NCBI GenBank assembly: GCA_004369085.1
Contig: ML210263.1
Span: forward strand, 30,019 to 94,018
Direction of reading: 5' to 3'
DNA: 64,000 nucleotides
From: Coprinopsis marcescibilis
Taxonomy: Eukaryota > Basidiomycota > Agaricomycetes > Agaricales > Psathyrellaceae
A model generated the notes under the pieces. It was not told where the DNA came from. It searched no databases and was given only the letters and a program-made list of their open reading frames with translations. Shown in pieces: positions 1 to 11,215 of this stretch; positions within the stretch are counted from its first letter, which is position 1, and each line of letters starts with the position of its first letter. Made by a program: the position numbers and the translations under genes.

Positions 1-356
1 TTCGGGACAAGTACTAGCATATAATTATCCAACGCAAAAAATGATTTTGAAGGGGAGTCCAGCCCAGCCGAGCTACTGTGACGTACTAACAGCATTCCGG
101 ACAACCAGAACGAAAATTCCATTTCTAGAAACTACAGACACAGAAACTCACTGGCCAGCGGCTACAACTACTTAATATACTAATACAACAATACTATACA
201 ATACCACTTCACTCAGTTCTCTCTAGATCTTACGAATGCTAAAAAAATGAAATTAAAAATGAAGTACGAACGAAGTCGACAAACGAACACAAAACAGACC
301 CCAAGACTGCACCTCACCGCACCCACCGCACGCACACATGCACGCGCAGATGCGCA

Positions 357-2328
357 TCACACCCGATTTCCATTCCCGACATGCGTAGGCGGAGCCGGGA
401 AGCCAGCAACCAGCACCGCCGTCGCACCCATCCCCCTCCCCACTCCCCCTGCACTCCCCCTCGGTGTAGCATAAATCAAACTCCCATCCACCGAATGCGA
501 CAAACTCGAAGAGGAGCCAGACGCGTTGAACATCGTGCCGCTTACAGGCAGCTTGGGCGACGGTGCGGCGTGTACGGTCGGGGGCTGGGCTTGTGCGTAT
601 GGGGATTGTGCGTGTGGGTAGGATGATGATTGTGTGGTGTGGTTTTGATTTTGGGGATGGGGGTTGGACTGGAGGTGGTGTGCATACGGATTCTGATTCT
701 GATTCAGCTGATTCGGATGCTGCTGCCGCTGGGGAAAAGGAACACGAGGAACAGGCGAAGAAGGCGGGGGCACCACAGGCGGATAGCTCGGCGCATGCAG
801 GTAATACTCGTTTTGCACCGGCACCGGCACTTGCTCTCGAGTCTGGAACTGCGGCTGCGGGGGCCGATTCAGCTGGTAGACCGTATGTCCACTACTCTGC
901 GGCATCTCCGCCCTCTGCCGCGGCGACGGACTCGGGCCAATGACGAACGGCGACTCGCGCGTCTCTGGCATCCCCGACCCCGGCGTCGACGGACCGGGCA
1001 AATCATACTTGTGCTGCATCTGCACCTGCTGACTGCCAAACACACTCTTCACAACCCGACTCCCGCCCCAAAGCGTCGCCAACCTGCTAGAACTAGACGC
1101 AGTAGACGCAGTGCTGCTCGTGCTCCCCGCACTCACGTTCCGCAACCGCGGCGTGCCCAAACCGCCCATCCCCAGCATACCCGGCACAGTGAGCATCTCA
1201 GCATCGTAGTCGCATCGCGAGCTGGAGCGGGACTGCATGGTGTACTGGTCATGCGAGCTCGGTGTCGGTGAGCCCGCGTGTGCCCGAGCATAGTACACCT
1301 CTGCGGACGTACCCGTGCGGACGGAGGATGGTGAGGCGCCGACTGTATAGGTCCCACCGCTGCTCAGCCCAGCATTGCCATTCCCGCTTCCGCTTCCATT
1401 CGCGCTCCCTCCAAAAAGCCCACCCTCCACCGCAGCTCCCGCTCCAGACCCAACAACAAACTGCCCATGCACGTCGTACCGTCCACTCCCACCTGCACCA
1501 CTGCACCCGGGCGACGGCGTGCTGGGGTAAGACACATACGCAGGCGGAGGGGGCGTGATAGGCGAGAGCAAAAAGCCCGTATTGGCGCTATTAACCCCGT
1601 TCCAGTTCTTCTTCCCTCCCCCTCTTCCCTCTTCCCCTTTCCCTCCCCCGCCGCCACCACGAGAGACAAACGGCCGATACGGTTCCTCCAGCTCCAGCAC
1701 CGCCCCGGGACTATGCACATGCACACCGCCATACGCCCATGACCCCCCGCCCTCCCCCTCCGCACCCCCAGGCGAATCACCTCGCCTCTGCGCCTCCCGC
1801 CCTCCCCCGCCCACGCGCCAATTACGTATCAGCACATTCGCAAACGGTTTCTTCGCTTTCGTCCTGGCGTCGCCATTCTGCTGCTGATTCCGGTTCTTGC
1901 CACCGCTCTGTTTCAGGTTCAGGTTCAGGTTCGGACGAAGCCCATGCAGATGATGCGGCGGCGGATGCAGCAACTGCGTATGATGTGGATGTGGGAGGGG
2001 CAACGGGACGTGCGCGGTGCTGCTGGGTGTTTTAGGCCCGTGGCTGCTATTGCTGCTGCCCCCACCCCCGCCGTGTCCGTGCGAAGTGGCGCTTCTGTGC
2101 GCGGTGACATACTCCCCCTGGCCGCTGCCCCGCGTCTTGAGGCTCGTGCTCGCCGCTGCGCGGAGCTTGCGTGCGCGGAAGAGCGGGGAGAGATAGAAGT
2201 ACATGTAGGTCCCGAAGAGGCCTATGCTGACTACCAGTGTTATTACTGACGGGACGGGGTGGGAGTGTAAGAGTAAGTATTATGTAGCAGGAGCTTAGCG
2301 AATGTAACATACTGATTGCCAACGTCAT
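357..2328 (-). CDS. Low-complexity protein with an N-terminal membrane anchor
   Basis: I do not recognise the family. I read two exons: 2328..2313, then 2245..357, with a 67-base intron (GTATGT donor, GTCAG acceptor) that restores frame and gives about 634 residues. The spliced start is short and runs straight into a hydrophobic stretch (residues about 3-25, ending near YFYLSPLF) followed by a basic RARKLR, which looks like a signal anchor. The rest is Gly/Ser/Pro/His/Asn/Gln-rich, with a run of alternating Asn-Leu near residue 100 and long glycine tracts, so mostly disordered. Such proteins in fungi are often small membrane anchors with long cytoplasmic tails, but no function can be assigned. 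The start at 2328 is preferred because only it joins the membrane segment in frame. The anchor is seen; its orientation is inferred. Confidence 0.6.
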
Positions 2329-3375
2329 TCGAACAATCCGACGTGTTTTACTTTCTTTGCCTCGATTCTAGGATTCCGATTTGCTAATGGTGGTAGTGTT
2401 GTTGCAGTTCTCGATTGGGTGGTGCGCATGGATCGCTAGTGGCGAGGCCTGCGGGGAGTAAGGTAGTGCCTAGGTGTGCACGGTAAGGTAGGTATCTCGG
2501 TGTCCGAGTCGATGGCCCAGTTCCAACGAGGGTAGATATAACCACCGTATAAGACGCGTCTGTGTCGGTATACACCTCCAGGCGAGCTGTCCGTATCCTC
2601 GTCGCACGGTACAGCAGCACAAAGAAGAACAAGAGGGGCGAAACAAGCAACTGGCGGCCAAGAGGCTGACCTGTCTATGTAGTGCTGCTTCAGCGCTGAG
2701 CGAAATGCGAAATGGCCTGGACGGGGGTCTCGGGGGTGCGGTAAGCAAAAGAGGAGAGGTGTGTAGTGTGAGGTGGACGGATGAGGCCCTGCGCGCGGGC
2801 GTAGACCCCCCACCATCGCTGAGGGATGCGCGTCATGAATGGTGGGTTCAAGTTAATGCACGTTCGCTGGCATGCCAGGTATTCATCGTTGGTGCGCCGA
2901 CCATGAATGTCTGCTAGCTGTAGAACGTTCAGCTATGTACATCTGTCCGTCTAGTGAGAAATGAACAAGTAGCGTCTGGATGAACGCTCTTTCTCGTTCT
3001 TCTATGTGTAAAGTCAAGGATCGACGGTGGTATCGCGATGCCAAGTGTTTGCATGTCTGTCAAGAATCCAATTTTCGGCAGATCAAATGATCCGCGACAG
3101 GCCGACCGGGAACATACATGGCGCTTAGGTTGCGTAGGATTGGGTAGGGTTGCGTCATCCATACCCACCGTCCCAAGGTACTCATGCCAGCCAACGAGGA
3201 ACAATGTACATCGATAATCCACATTGTATTGGTTACAAAAAAAGTCTTTGGTTTTCTTCTTCCAGTCTTCCGAGAAACAATGACCAGAGCGAATTGTTCA
3301 AGTTGCGCAGTCCTTCCGTTCGTGTTCTCGACCCCGCCTTCAAGCGATCTCAACCTTCACAGCGTGATAAACGGT
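2329..3375. other. Intergenic, no gene recognised
   Basis: This stretch lies between the head of the 357..2328 gene and the tail of the SOD gene. Several minus-strand open frames overlap around 2400-2800, but none has a recognisable domain or a splice pattern that I can join. It probably holds the promoter and 5' leader of the upstream minus-strand gene and the 3' end of the SOD transcript. Confidence 0.4.
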
Positions 3376-4106
3376 TTAGAGCTTGGATCCACCAGTGGCT
3401 TCGAGGAGACGGGCCTCGGCTTCTTCAAAGTTGATCACATTCCAGATCGCAGTGAGGTACTAACCCAACCACATCAGCAACTATCATCCACCGCACAAAA
3501 CTTAAAAGCACTCACGTCAACCTTGACGTTCAGGTACTGCAGGTAAAACGCATGTTCCCAGATATCGACGCCGATGATGGGGACGAGGCTCAAGAGAGGG
3601 TCCTGGTTGGGGGTGGTGGCGATTTCCAAACGCTTCGTCTGGGTGTTATAGCCAAGCCATCCCCAGCCGGAGCCCTGGATGCCCAAGGTAGCGGCGTTGA
3701 ACTCTTTCTTGAGGGTGTCGAGGCTGCCGAAGGACTCTTCGATGGCTTTTTTGAGGGGGCCGTCTTGGAGGGTTCCACCGGTGCCTTTTTTGGCTGCGGC
3801 CGAGGGTGCGAGGTTCTTCCAGAAGAGGGAGTGGTTGATGTGGCCTGTGGGGGAAGGGGTTAGTTAATAGGTTGTTGGGGTGGACGGATATGAACTGGAC
3901 TGACCTCCGCCGTTGAACTTGAGAGCGGCTTGGAGGGCGATGCGCTCCTTGGGGGTGGAGGCCTTGGCGTATGCAGCTTCGGCGGCGTTGAGGGCGTTGA
4001 CGTAGGTCTGGTGGTGCTTTTGGTGGTGCAGAGTCATGATCTGCTGGCTGATGTAGGGCTCGAGAGCATCGTAGCCGTAGGGAAGGGGAGGCAGAGTGTT
4101 GGACAT
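3376..4106 (-). CDS. Manganese superoxide dismutase, cytosolic type
   Basis: It converts superoxide to hydrogen peroxide and oxygen. Three exons, 4106..3905, 3844..3516 and 3459..3376, join in frame to 204 residues, the usual length of the mature enzyme. Visible family features: the [11 protein letters not shown] helix with metal ligand His27 and gateway His31/Tyr35, the second-domain ligand motif HINHSLFW, the QGSGWGWLG motif whose glutamine is typical of the Mn form, and [11 protein letters not shown] carrying the last Asp and His ligands. Translation from 4106 begins [17 protein letters not shown], right at the mature domain, so no mitochondrial presequence is seen. An in-frame ATG at 4154 would add 16 residues without a convincing targeting signal. 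Both introns are short with canonical GT-AG ends. It is divergent from the DHTKD1-like gene at 4875. Confidence 0.95.
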
Positions 4107-4874
4107 TGCGTGTGGTTGTGGTAGGAGTAAGAAGAGATGGTGCTTATCGATCACGCTCGAATCTAGATTACATTATCCGTCTTGCGAAGACTTTATCATC
4201 ACACGTGAATACGACGTGACTAACGCGAATGAGAGCGTTTGTACTGTAGCAATCTTCCTTGTCACAGAACTGGATCGTACTTCCCACTGTGTAATGTGTA
4301 TTCTGCTCTGTGAGGTATTTGGATCCTAATAATGAGAGACGATGCTGGGATGACGAGTTCTCGAAGGATCGCGTGCGTGTGCATGAGATAACGCTGCGAA
4401 CCATGCATCGTCTCCCGCAGATCGCGCTTGATCTTCAATCCAAATATCCCTACACCATCCCACAATAACCCTCTACAAATCTACTTGACCCATCTCCCAA
4501 TCGCCCATTATCACCCATCTAAGCGCTCACCTGCTGGATGATGTCGGCATTGGCCCGCCGCCAACACCAAGATGCGCCCATTTCCCATTTGGGTCTATGA
4601 CCTCACGTGCCGAGCTCCGCGGACGCGTTGAACAAAACTCGTCTCAGAGGGAAAGCTTGTTCCGCCCGACAGCGTTCTACTAGCCCCAGGACCCAGGTTT
4701 ACATATACCCCCTTGATAAGAATGTCCCGCCCCCACCAAGTTCATACTCCGATCATTCCCCAGCCTTTTATTCTGCCCCCTTTCAAACGCCTGTCTGCCA
4801 TCGTTGGACACGGATAAGGTGAGGGAAACTCAGGTTACGGGTTTCGTGTGCTCAGTATACAGCTATAGGCAGCC
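4107..4874. promoter_or_regulatory. Divergent promoter region between SOD and DHTKD1-like genes
   Basis: The two genes point away from this 768-base gap, so both promoters must lie here or share elements. A CCAAT-like motif sits in the pyrimidine-rich stretch near 4495, and a TATA-like ACATATACCC occurs near 4700, about 170 bases upstream of the plus-strand start codon. These are weak matches read by eye. No coding pattern was recognised in between. Confidence 0.45.
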
Positions 4875-7800
4875 ATGCATGTGCTCAAGCGGACGAGAAC
4901 GGGGTTCATCGCGCAATGCCAGCGACAGCACCAGAAACCAGGCTCACTCGCCCTACGACCCTACCACGACGAATCGTTCGGCTACCGCAAGCCCCACGAA
5001 TTCGTTTTCCCAGACTGCAAGTCCCCTTCCGCTACACAAACCATCTCCCAACTGACAGACAACACGCCGTGCTACCAGATACGCCTGCACAGCTAGAGAA
5101 CAGAGCGGCGAATGCGAATTTACTGCGCTATGTGGACAGCATGCGTGTGCATGGCCACCGCGCTGCTAGGATCGACCCGCTGGACCTTATACACCGCGAA
5201 GAGGTGGCGGCGCTTGATCCGAGCCGGTACGCACTGGCACTCGGTGCGAAGGAGCAGTACGATGTGGACGGCATCGTCTGGACGCGTCCCGTCGGACAGG
5301 CCAGCGCAGGCCAGGATCTATGGACCCTCGAAGACATCGTCTCGCGACTGCGTGGCGTCTACGTCGGGCGCATCGGCTACGAGGTGCGTCTTAGAACCAT
5401 TTCATTTCAACCCCCTAGTGCCGGCTTCTAATGCGCCTGCACAGTACATGCACTCGACAAGCAAGACCGAACGGCTGTGGTTCTCCCATCTGCTCGAATC
5501 GCAGTCGTTGCCTGGACGCGAGGATAGCACCCACGCCCTCGCGCCGATGACGGACGAGACGCGGAAGCGCATACACGAGCTCTTGGCGCGCAGCGAGGTG
5601 TTTGACAACTTTTTGCAGGCCAAGTTTCCGAACCTCAAGCGGGTGCGTTGCTTTCTCCTCAGCTTACTTTACCCGGCGATCCATACTGACGTGGGGGCAC
5701 TTTTAGTACGGCCTTGAAGGTGGGGAGTCCATGTTACCTGCGCTGGATGCGCTTTTCGGGTCTGCAGCCCTCAGCGGCGTGCGGCATGCTATCCTCGGTA
5801 GGTCTTTCTTCTCTAGAAAAGTACCCCCTACTGTGCATGGAACTGACCCATTAAACCTAATTACCAGCAATGCCACACAGAGGCCGCCTGAACCTCCTCA
5901 CGGACCTCCTGCGTTACCCGCCCTCTGCGCTCTTCCACAAGATCAAAGGCGGCTCCGAGTTGCCAGAGGGCTATGGGGCGGAGGGCGATGTGCTCAGTCA
6001 TCTCGGTGCGTTTGCTTGTTCTACGAACCGGATCATGATTTGACTGACGCGGGTGTTAGTGTCCTCGCCTGTCATCGAATATGGAGACGGAAGGGGGATT
6101 AAGGTCTCTTTACAGCCTAATCCTTCGCATCTAGGTGCGTTTGCCATCTCCTTCTGCCTCCTTTTTACCCTTTTTCTGATGTTATTGTGTAATATGCTTA
6201 GAGGCCGCCAACCCCGTTGCGCTAGGCAAGACGCGCGCAAAGCAGTTTGCACTCCTCAAGGACTCGCCGGGGGATTGTAAGCTTGGAGACCGGGTGATGT
6301 GCGTGCAGCTGCATGGGGATGCAAGTTTTATTGGGCAGGGTGTTGTGATGGAGGGGCTTGGGATGAGTGAGTCTTTTGTTTCTGGGTGGGTATTAGGTGG
6401 GCTGATGGACCATATGATAGGCAACTTGCCGCATTTTACGAGTGGAGGGAGTGTGCATTTGGTTGTCGAGTGAGTGGGGGTTTCGGATATACCTGTGGTT
6501 TTCTGGCCATTTGCTGATCGTTTGTTTTGCAGTAACAAGTGGGTTTACGAGTCTATTTCTTGGGCTCGCTTACCATGAAGTTGTGCTGATGGTGTGCGTA
6601 GTATTGGGTATACCACCCCTGCGTCGGGTGCGCGTTCGAGCATGTATTGCTCGGATGTGGGTAAGATGATCAATGCACCTGTTTTGCATGTTAATGGGGA
6701 TCATCCTGAAGGTTAGTTTGATTGACATCTTGTTTGTTCGTTTTCTTTTGGCTAATACTGTACTTCATAGATGTCGCGAGGGCTATGGAAGTAGCGTTTA
6801 GGTATCGGGATTACTTTAGGAAGGTCAGGACTCTGTGATCACATTCCAAGTGCGATCCGGTGCTGATGTATTGCGCTTGTTTAGGACATTATTGTGGATT
6901 TGCTGGTCTATCGTCGTTGGGGGTGAGTTTTCTTGCGCTGCTACTCGCGCTATCGTGTATGAAAACTGATGGGTGGTACTTGGGTAGACATAACGAGTTG
7001 GATTTGCCGGGGATTACGAGTCCACTTATGTATGAGAAGATTGCTGTGCGGAAGAGCGTGCCGCAGTTGTACGAGGAGAAGCTGTTGGTGCGTACATGTC
7101 CTCTCCTTATTTCCCATCCAAGCCACCACATGCTAATCGTCTTAATTTGCATGTAGACCGAAGGCGTCCTCACGCCTGCTGATATCGCCCAAGTACGGGG
7201 AGACTACAAAGCGCACCTTGAAGCTGAGCTCGCCAAAGTGAATGTGGCGGCTGGCGGAGGCACGTTTACGCCGTGGTACCCCGAGGTACTAGGTGGCGCG
7301 TGGAAGGATGCTGGGATCGTGTGGCCGACGAGTGGCGAGGCTGTGCATTGTCCTGATACGGGCGTTGAGCGGGAGGTGCTCGAGAAGGTGGGAAGGGCGA
7401 GTGTTTGTGTGCCTGATGGGTTTGTGAGTTGGTTTTACTGTTGGGATGGGATGGGATGCTGAGCGCGTTTGTAGGAAATCCACCCGAAATTGCATCGACA
7501 TGTGAAGAATAGGTTGCAGAGCATTGAGAAGGGTGCGGGGATCGATTGGGCTACTGCCGAGGTTCGTTTCCCTCCCGTTTCCTTCCGCAGCTAAGGTTGA
7601 TCGATGTTATGGGGTGTTGTGCTAGGCAATGGCACTTGGGACGCTCATGTTGGAGGGTAATGATGTGAGGATTTCGGGACAGGATGTGGGGAGGGGAACG
7701 TTTAGTCATCGGCATGCGATGCTTGTGAACCAGAAGACGGAGGGTGTGATTGTGCCGTTGAATGATGAGCTTGGGGCGGATGGGAAACTGGAGCTTGCGA

Positions 7801-8995
7801 ATAGTGCGTTTTTGGTTTTTTGTTTGTGGGTGGTGCAGGGCTGATGGGTTGTGTTGGGGTAGGTTCGTTGAGCGAGATGGGTGTCCTTGGGGTATGTTTT
7901 GGTTTTGCGAGAGGGATGTGAGGTGCTGATTGGTCTTTTCAGTTTGAGTATGGTGTCAGTTGGGAACGTCCTTCGTTGCTTCCCATTTGGGAGGCCCAGG
8001 TCTGTGTCCAACCCGCCTACCCATTGTCAACTGTTGCTGATATTATCTCTTGGGTGTAGTTTGGGGATTTCTTCAATGGGGCGCAGATCATCATTGATAC
8101 ATACATTTCCTCTGCTGAAAGTACGCGTTCCCCTCTTACCTTTTCTCTCTTCAGTCCGCTGAGCGAATTCTCCGCAGCCAAGTGGTTAAGACAAAGTGGA
8201 CTTGTGATGATGCTCCCACATGGACTGGACGGGGCCGGTCCTGAGCATTCTTCATCCCGGATCGAGCGGATGCTGCAGCTTACCAATGATCGGTATACGC
8301 TCCAAGAGGCACAGGAGGAAGGGGCGGAGGGTGGGGTGAACATGCATGTTGTGTATCCCACCACGCCTGCGCAGTATTTCCATCTGTTGAGGAGGCAGAT
8401 GAGGAGGAACTATAGGAAGCCGCTTGTCATTGCCGGACCCAAGGGGCTTCTTCGGCTTTCGGTGAGTGATTTCACGTTGTGTGGGACGGGTGGATGGGTG
8501 CTGATGGTAGTGATTTATGACTGGGAATAGGCCGCGTCGTCGAGTCTGAGCGAGTTTGAGCCGGGGACGCAGTTCCAACCTGTCCTTGACGATCCGGCCG
8601 TGCGGGATAAAGCGGGTGTGAAGCGGGTGTTGCTCGTCAGCGGCAAGATCTACTACGAGCTGGTGAAGGAGCGTCAGGCGCGTGGGCTATCGGCGGATGA
8701 GGTGGTGATTGTGCGTGTGGAAGAGCTGGCGCCGTTTCCGTTTGGGCGGGTGTTGGAGGTGTTGGGTGGGTATCAAGGCGGGGTGGATGTTGTGTGGGTG
8801 CAGGAGGAGGGGAGAAATCAGGGGGGGTATGGGCATGTTAAGGATAGGGTTGGGGATGTGTTGGGGTGTTTGGGGTGGGGTGGTGGGGTGAGGTACTGGG
8901 GGAGGAGGGAGAGTGCGGTTCCGGCGCCTGGGATTGGGAGGTTGTATCAGGAGCAGCAGAGGGAGGTTTTGGAGGGTGCGTTTAGGGGTCTGTAG
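4875..8995 (+). CDS. DHTKD1: 2-oxoadipate/2-oxoglutarate dehydrogenase E1, DHTKD1 type
   Basis: ThDP-dependent E1 that decarboxylates 2-oxoadipate in mitochondrial lysine and tryptophan breakdown. I trace 21 exons: 4875-5016, 5079-5383, 5445-5642, 5707-5797, 5868-6005, 6060-6134, 6202-6366, 6421-6469, 6533-6538, 6602-6711, 6771-6823, 6885-6922, 6988-7087, 7157-7423, 7475-7561, 7626-7803, 7863-7891, 7943-7999, 8060-8120, 8178-8461 and 8531-8995. All join in frame to 965 residues. The basic, acid-poor N-terminus looks like a mitochondrial presequence. Motifs: [12 protein letters not shown] (near 249), the ThDP/Mg motif [10 protein letters not shown] (near 355), [12 protein letters not shown], then [10 protein letters not shown] and WGHNELDLP. 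The YCSD and HNELD context favours DHTKD1 over OGDH. The C-terminal transketolase and E1 domains follow. Intron 1 is GC-AG and exon 9 is only six bases. Confidence 0.95.
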
Positions 8996-9153
8996 AGTTG
9001 TGTTGTTGTGTTGTTGGTTTGGGCAATTGGATTTATTTGTGTTTTGGTCGGTATTGGTTTGGTGATATTCTGGACTGGGTCGGGTTTGAACGTTGAAAGT
9101 TGATACTCGGTGGGGTGCCGGGGAATCAGCCGGCGGGTGCTGGGATGAGGGAA

Positions 9154-9268
9154 GGCGCTATAGCCAAGTGGTTACGGCGACAGATTAGAATTTGGGTTTC
9201 GCTTTGTGTGTTGCGTTTATATCATCTGTTCCTCTTTGAGGGCGCAGGTTCGAGTCCTGCTGGCGTCG
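9154..9268 (+). tRNA. tRNA-Ser(AGA) with an intron of about 33 bases
   Basis: A full cloverleaf can be drawn. The acceptor stem pairs GGCGCTA (9154-9160) with TGGCGTC (9261-9267), with discriminator G at 9268. The D arm is GCC...GGC. The anticodon stem ACAGA pairs with TCTGT, and the loop TTAGAA gives anticodon AGA. A long variable arm CCTC-TTT-GAGG marks a class II serine tRNA. The T arm is GCAGG-TTCGAGT-CCTGC. Between the anticodon loop and the 3' half of the stem lie 34 bases, one of which is position 38, so the intron is about 33 bases and sits in the usual place after position 37. The T-rich stretch downstream near 9300 may act as a Pol III terminator. Confidence 0.93.
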
Positions 9269-10240
9269 ATATGTTATGGTCTTTTGCAAATCTGTTTAGG
9301 CTTTTTACTTTTTCTAAGTATGTGTGTGATCACTGCCAACTGTCCACTGTTTGAGTGCTAGAATCCTGTTGACTCCTGATTGTGCTCGCATTGGGGCTGT
9401 GGCCCTTGCAGCCCTCATTTGTACAAGACATTGAAAAGGTGACCATGTACCTAATGGCGGTGAGAAGCTGCCCATGCTCTCTAGGCTAGCGCGTTTTTAC
9501 GAGTGCACGATGACACATGATTCACGCCGCATCACGCGTCCATCGTGAACTTTTGATGGGTGGACAGAAGAAGCGTTGTCGACGGGTTGGCTGGGTTCCT
9601 TTTCAAGGGACCAAGATGTTCCTCCCGCCTCCTGCGTTCTGGGCTCTGAGTCAAAGCAAGGCACGTCTACAGCCAGCCATGGATATGTATAATTAGAGTT
9701 GGCTTCGAGCTGTGAATGATTACTATTGGAAGCTTTTGCGAAATCTTGAGCCGTCTTGAGCGCTTAAATGTGTCACTTGACTTGGGGATTCATTCGGCTG
9801 GCCTCGTGAGTTCTGAATGACTGTTCTTGATGAAGAGTTCAGTGTGGACCTGCTGTGAGGTGGTGGGCCGACGCATGAGCTTGCGACAGTGTGTTGATAA
9901 GGATTAGGATGGTTACTGCTATAAAAAGAATGCTACTCGGTAGACGTTTCTCACAAGACTTGATTAAACTTGTCGCCAACTCGTTTTGTCGAGTAATATG
10001 GGCTATTTTGAGAGAACATTGCTTCGGAGAGTACATCGGACATTGGAGAGAGTGTCGGAGTCGAACGAGTTGACTTGCGGTGCTTGAGTGCCACCATCAA
10101 GGTTGGGGAGCTGCTGCCTTACCCATCGTCTTTTACTTTTAAAACTTTTTGTTCAAAGTGGTCGTCGTATGGTAGTGAGGTATATTTCTAACGCGATCTA
10201 TGCCTTTCAGCTGCGAAGAAGAAAAAGTCGGGTAGAGTAG
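9269..10240. other. Intergenic, no gene recognised
   Basis: About 1 kb between the tRNA and the first F-box remnant. The small open frames near 9839-10073 show no domain or joinable splice pattern. Nothing else supportable was seen. Confidence 0.4.
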
Positions 10241-10260
10241 CCAGTCGAAGGCCTTGGGGA

Positions 10261-10660
10261 GAGTCCGAGCTCAAGCAAGTTGACGCAGAGATCCTTGCCT
10301 ACCTGGAGAAGATCCGGTAGCTGCGAACCAGACGAAATACACATATGTACCGCCATAGTCAGCTTCTAACCGAACTCCTTGAAAAGATTTCTTTCACTTG
10401 TGAGGAACACCTGGACTTGGCCTCCGACACGGACGTAATCGAAGAGTCAAGTTCTCTCAAGCTTGCCGCCAATGGCGATCGATCGCTATCGAATATGCCC
10501 GACCTTTGGACCCACATCACCAATACTTCCCCTTGGGCAGAGACTATGCTAAAACGATAACGATCCAAACATCTCCCCATAACCCTCGAGCTGTTCGATA
10601 ATCATGACCTAACTAGCAGCTTGTTAGAAAAGCAGATTGGAAGTCATGAAATTGGTTTTA
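10261..10660 (+). pseudogene. Degenerate F-box family fragment
   Basis: One reading frame over about 400 bases resembles the intact-looking paralogue at 11045-13018, but is cut by in-frame stops at 10318-10320 (TAG) and 10558-10560 (TAA). Before the first stop it reads ELKQVDAEILAYLEKIR, matching the coiled-coil start of the larger gene. After the stop it continues LRTRRN and then LLTELLEKI, at the position of the F-box. Further on, DLWTHITNTSPWAETMLKR aligns with the paralogue's IWSTIQFMSKSSPWTRRMLE, and after the second stop SKHLPITLELFD corresponds to SRRVPLDVSVWG. The parallel order of four matching segments, with stops between them, supports a decayed copy. No function is expected. Confidence 0.6.
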
Positions 10661-10833
10661 ATTCCCTCAACTGATGGGTTTCCTCCGATTCCGAATTCGA
10701 AGAAAGTCAAGAAAGTAATCGAGTCTATGTGTAAGTATTAGAAGCGGACAATTTATATCCATGTATGCTCCGTCACGCCAAGCTGGAAACAAATCATGAA
10801 GTGTTCTTGCAATAACTATGTACGTAACCTGGT

Positions 10834-10868
10834 TAGTACTATTAGTCTTAGTATTATTAATAGTACTA
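10834..10868. repeat. Perfect 11-base inverted repeat (hairpin)
   Basis: TAGTACTATTA at 10834-10844 is the exact reverse complement of TAATAGTACTA at 10858-10868, separated by 13 bases. The outermost flanking bases do not pair. It lies between the degenerate F-box fragment and the larger F-box gene and belongs to no reading frame. It could be a hairpin or a short relic of a mobile element, but the arms are too short to decide. Confidence 0.6.
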
Positions 10869-10949
10869 CTTGGTACGTCGTTTATGCAGCATCAATTTAA
10901 GGACCTTGAATCGGAACCTTCTCACGGGGATGGTTAGTTGAATTCTTCA

Positions 10950-11215
10950 CGTTCGTTGATTCACGAACCTTGTACTCAAACATCGGCGCATTCAGGTAAC
11001 ATCCGTCCCACACAAAAGAGGCTTCATGCAAACATGCAAATAAGGTGTGTACAAGCATTACGAGACCCAAATTATATCTAACTATTGGGAGTAATTGCAG
11101 ACAGTCAGCGGAGCAAGTTACGCAAATTGATGCTCAGATTGTTGAGCTGGAACAACTCGTTCGTGGGCTCAAACCCACGAAATATCAACCTTCAGTGGCG
11201 TCTCAGCTATCATCC
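10950..11215 (+). repeat. Dispersed duplicate, copy 1 (F-box gene 5' end)
   Basis: This segment, spanning the upstream region and coiled-coil start of the 11045 gene, resembles 13830-14095. Shared strings include GGAGCAAGTTACGCAAAT followed by GATGCTCAGATT/GGTGCTCAGATT, GTGTACAAGC/ATGTACAAGC, and a flanking GATTCACG. Edges are approximate because the similarity was read by eye. Confidence 0.6.

Noticed and set aside
630..1271. 213-codon plus-strand frame opposite the low-complexity gene
   Set aside because: Arg/His-rich antisense shadow of a GC-rich repetitive coding region; no independent support.
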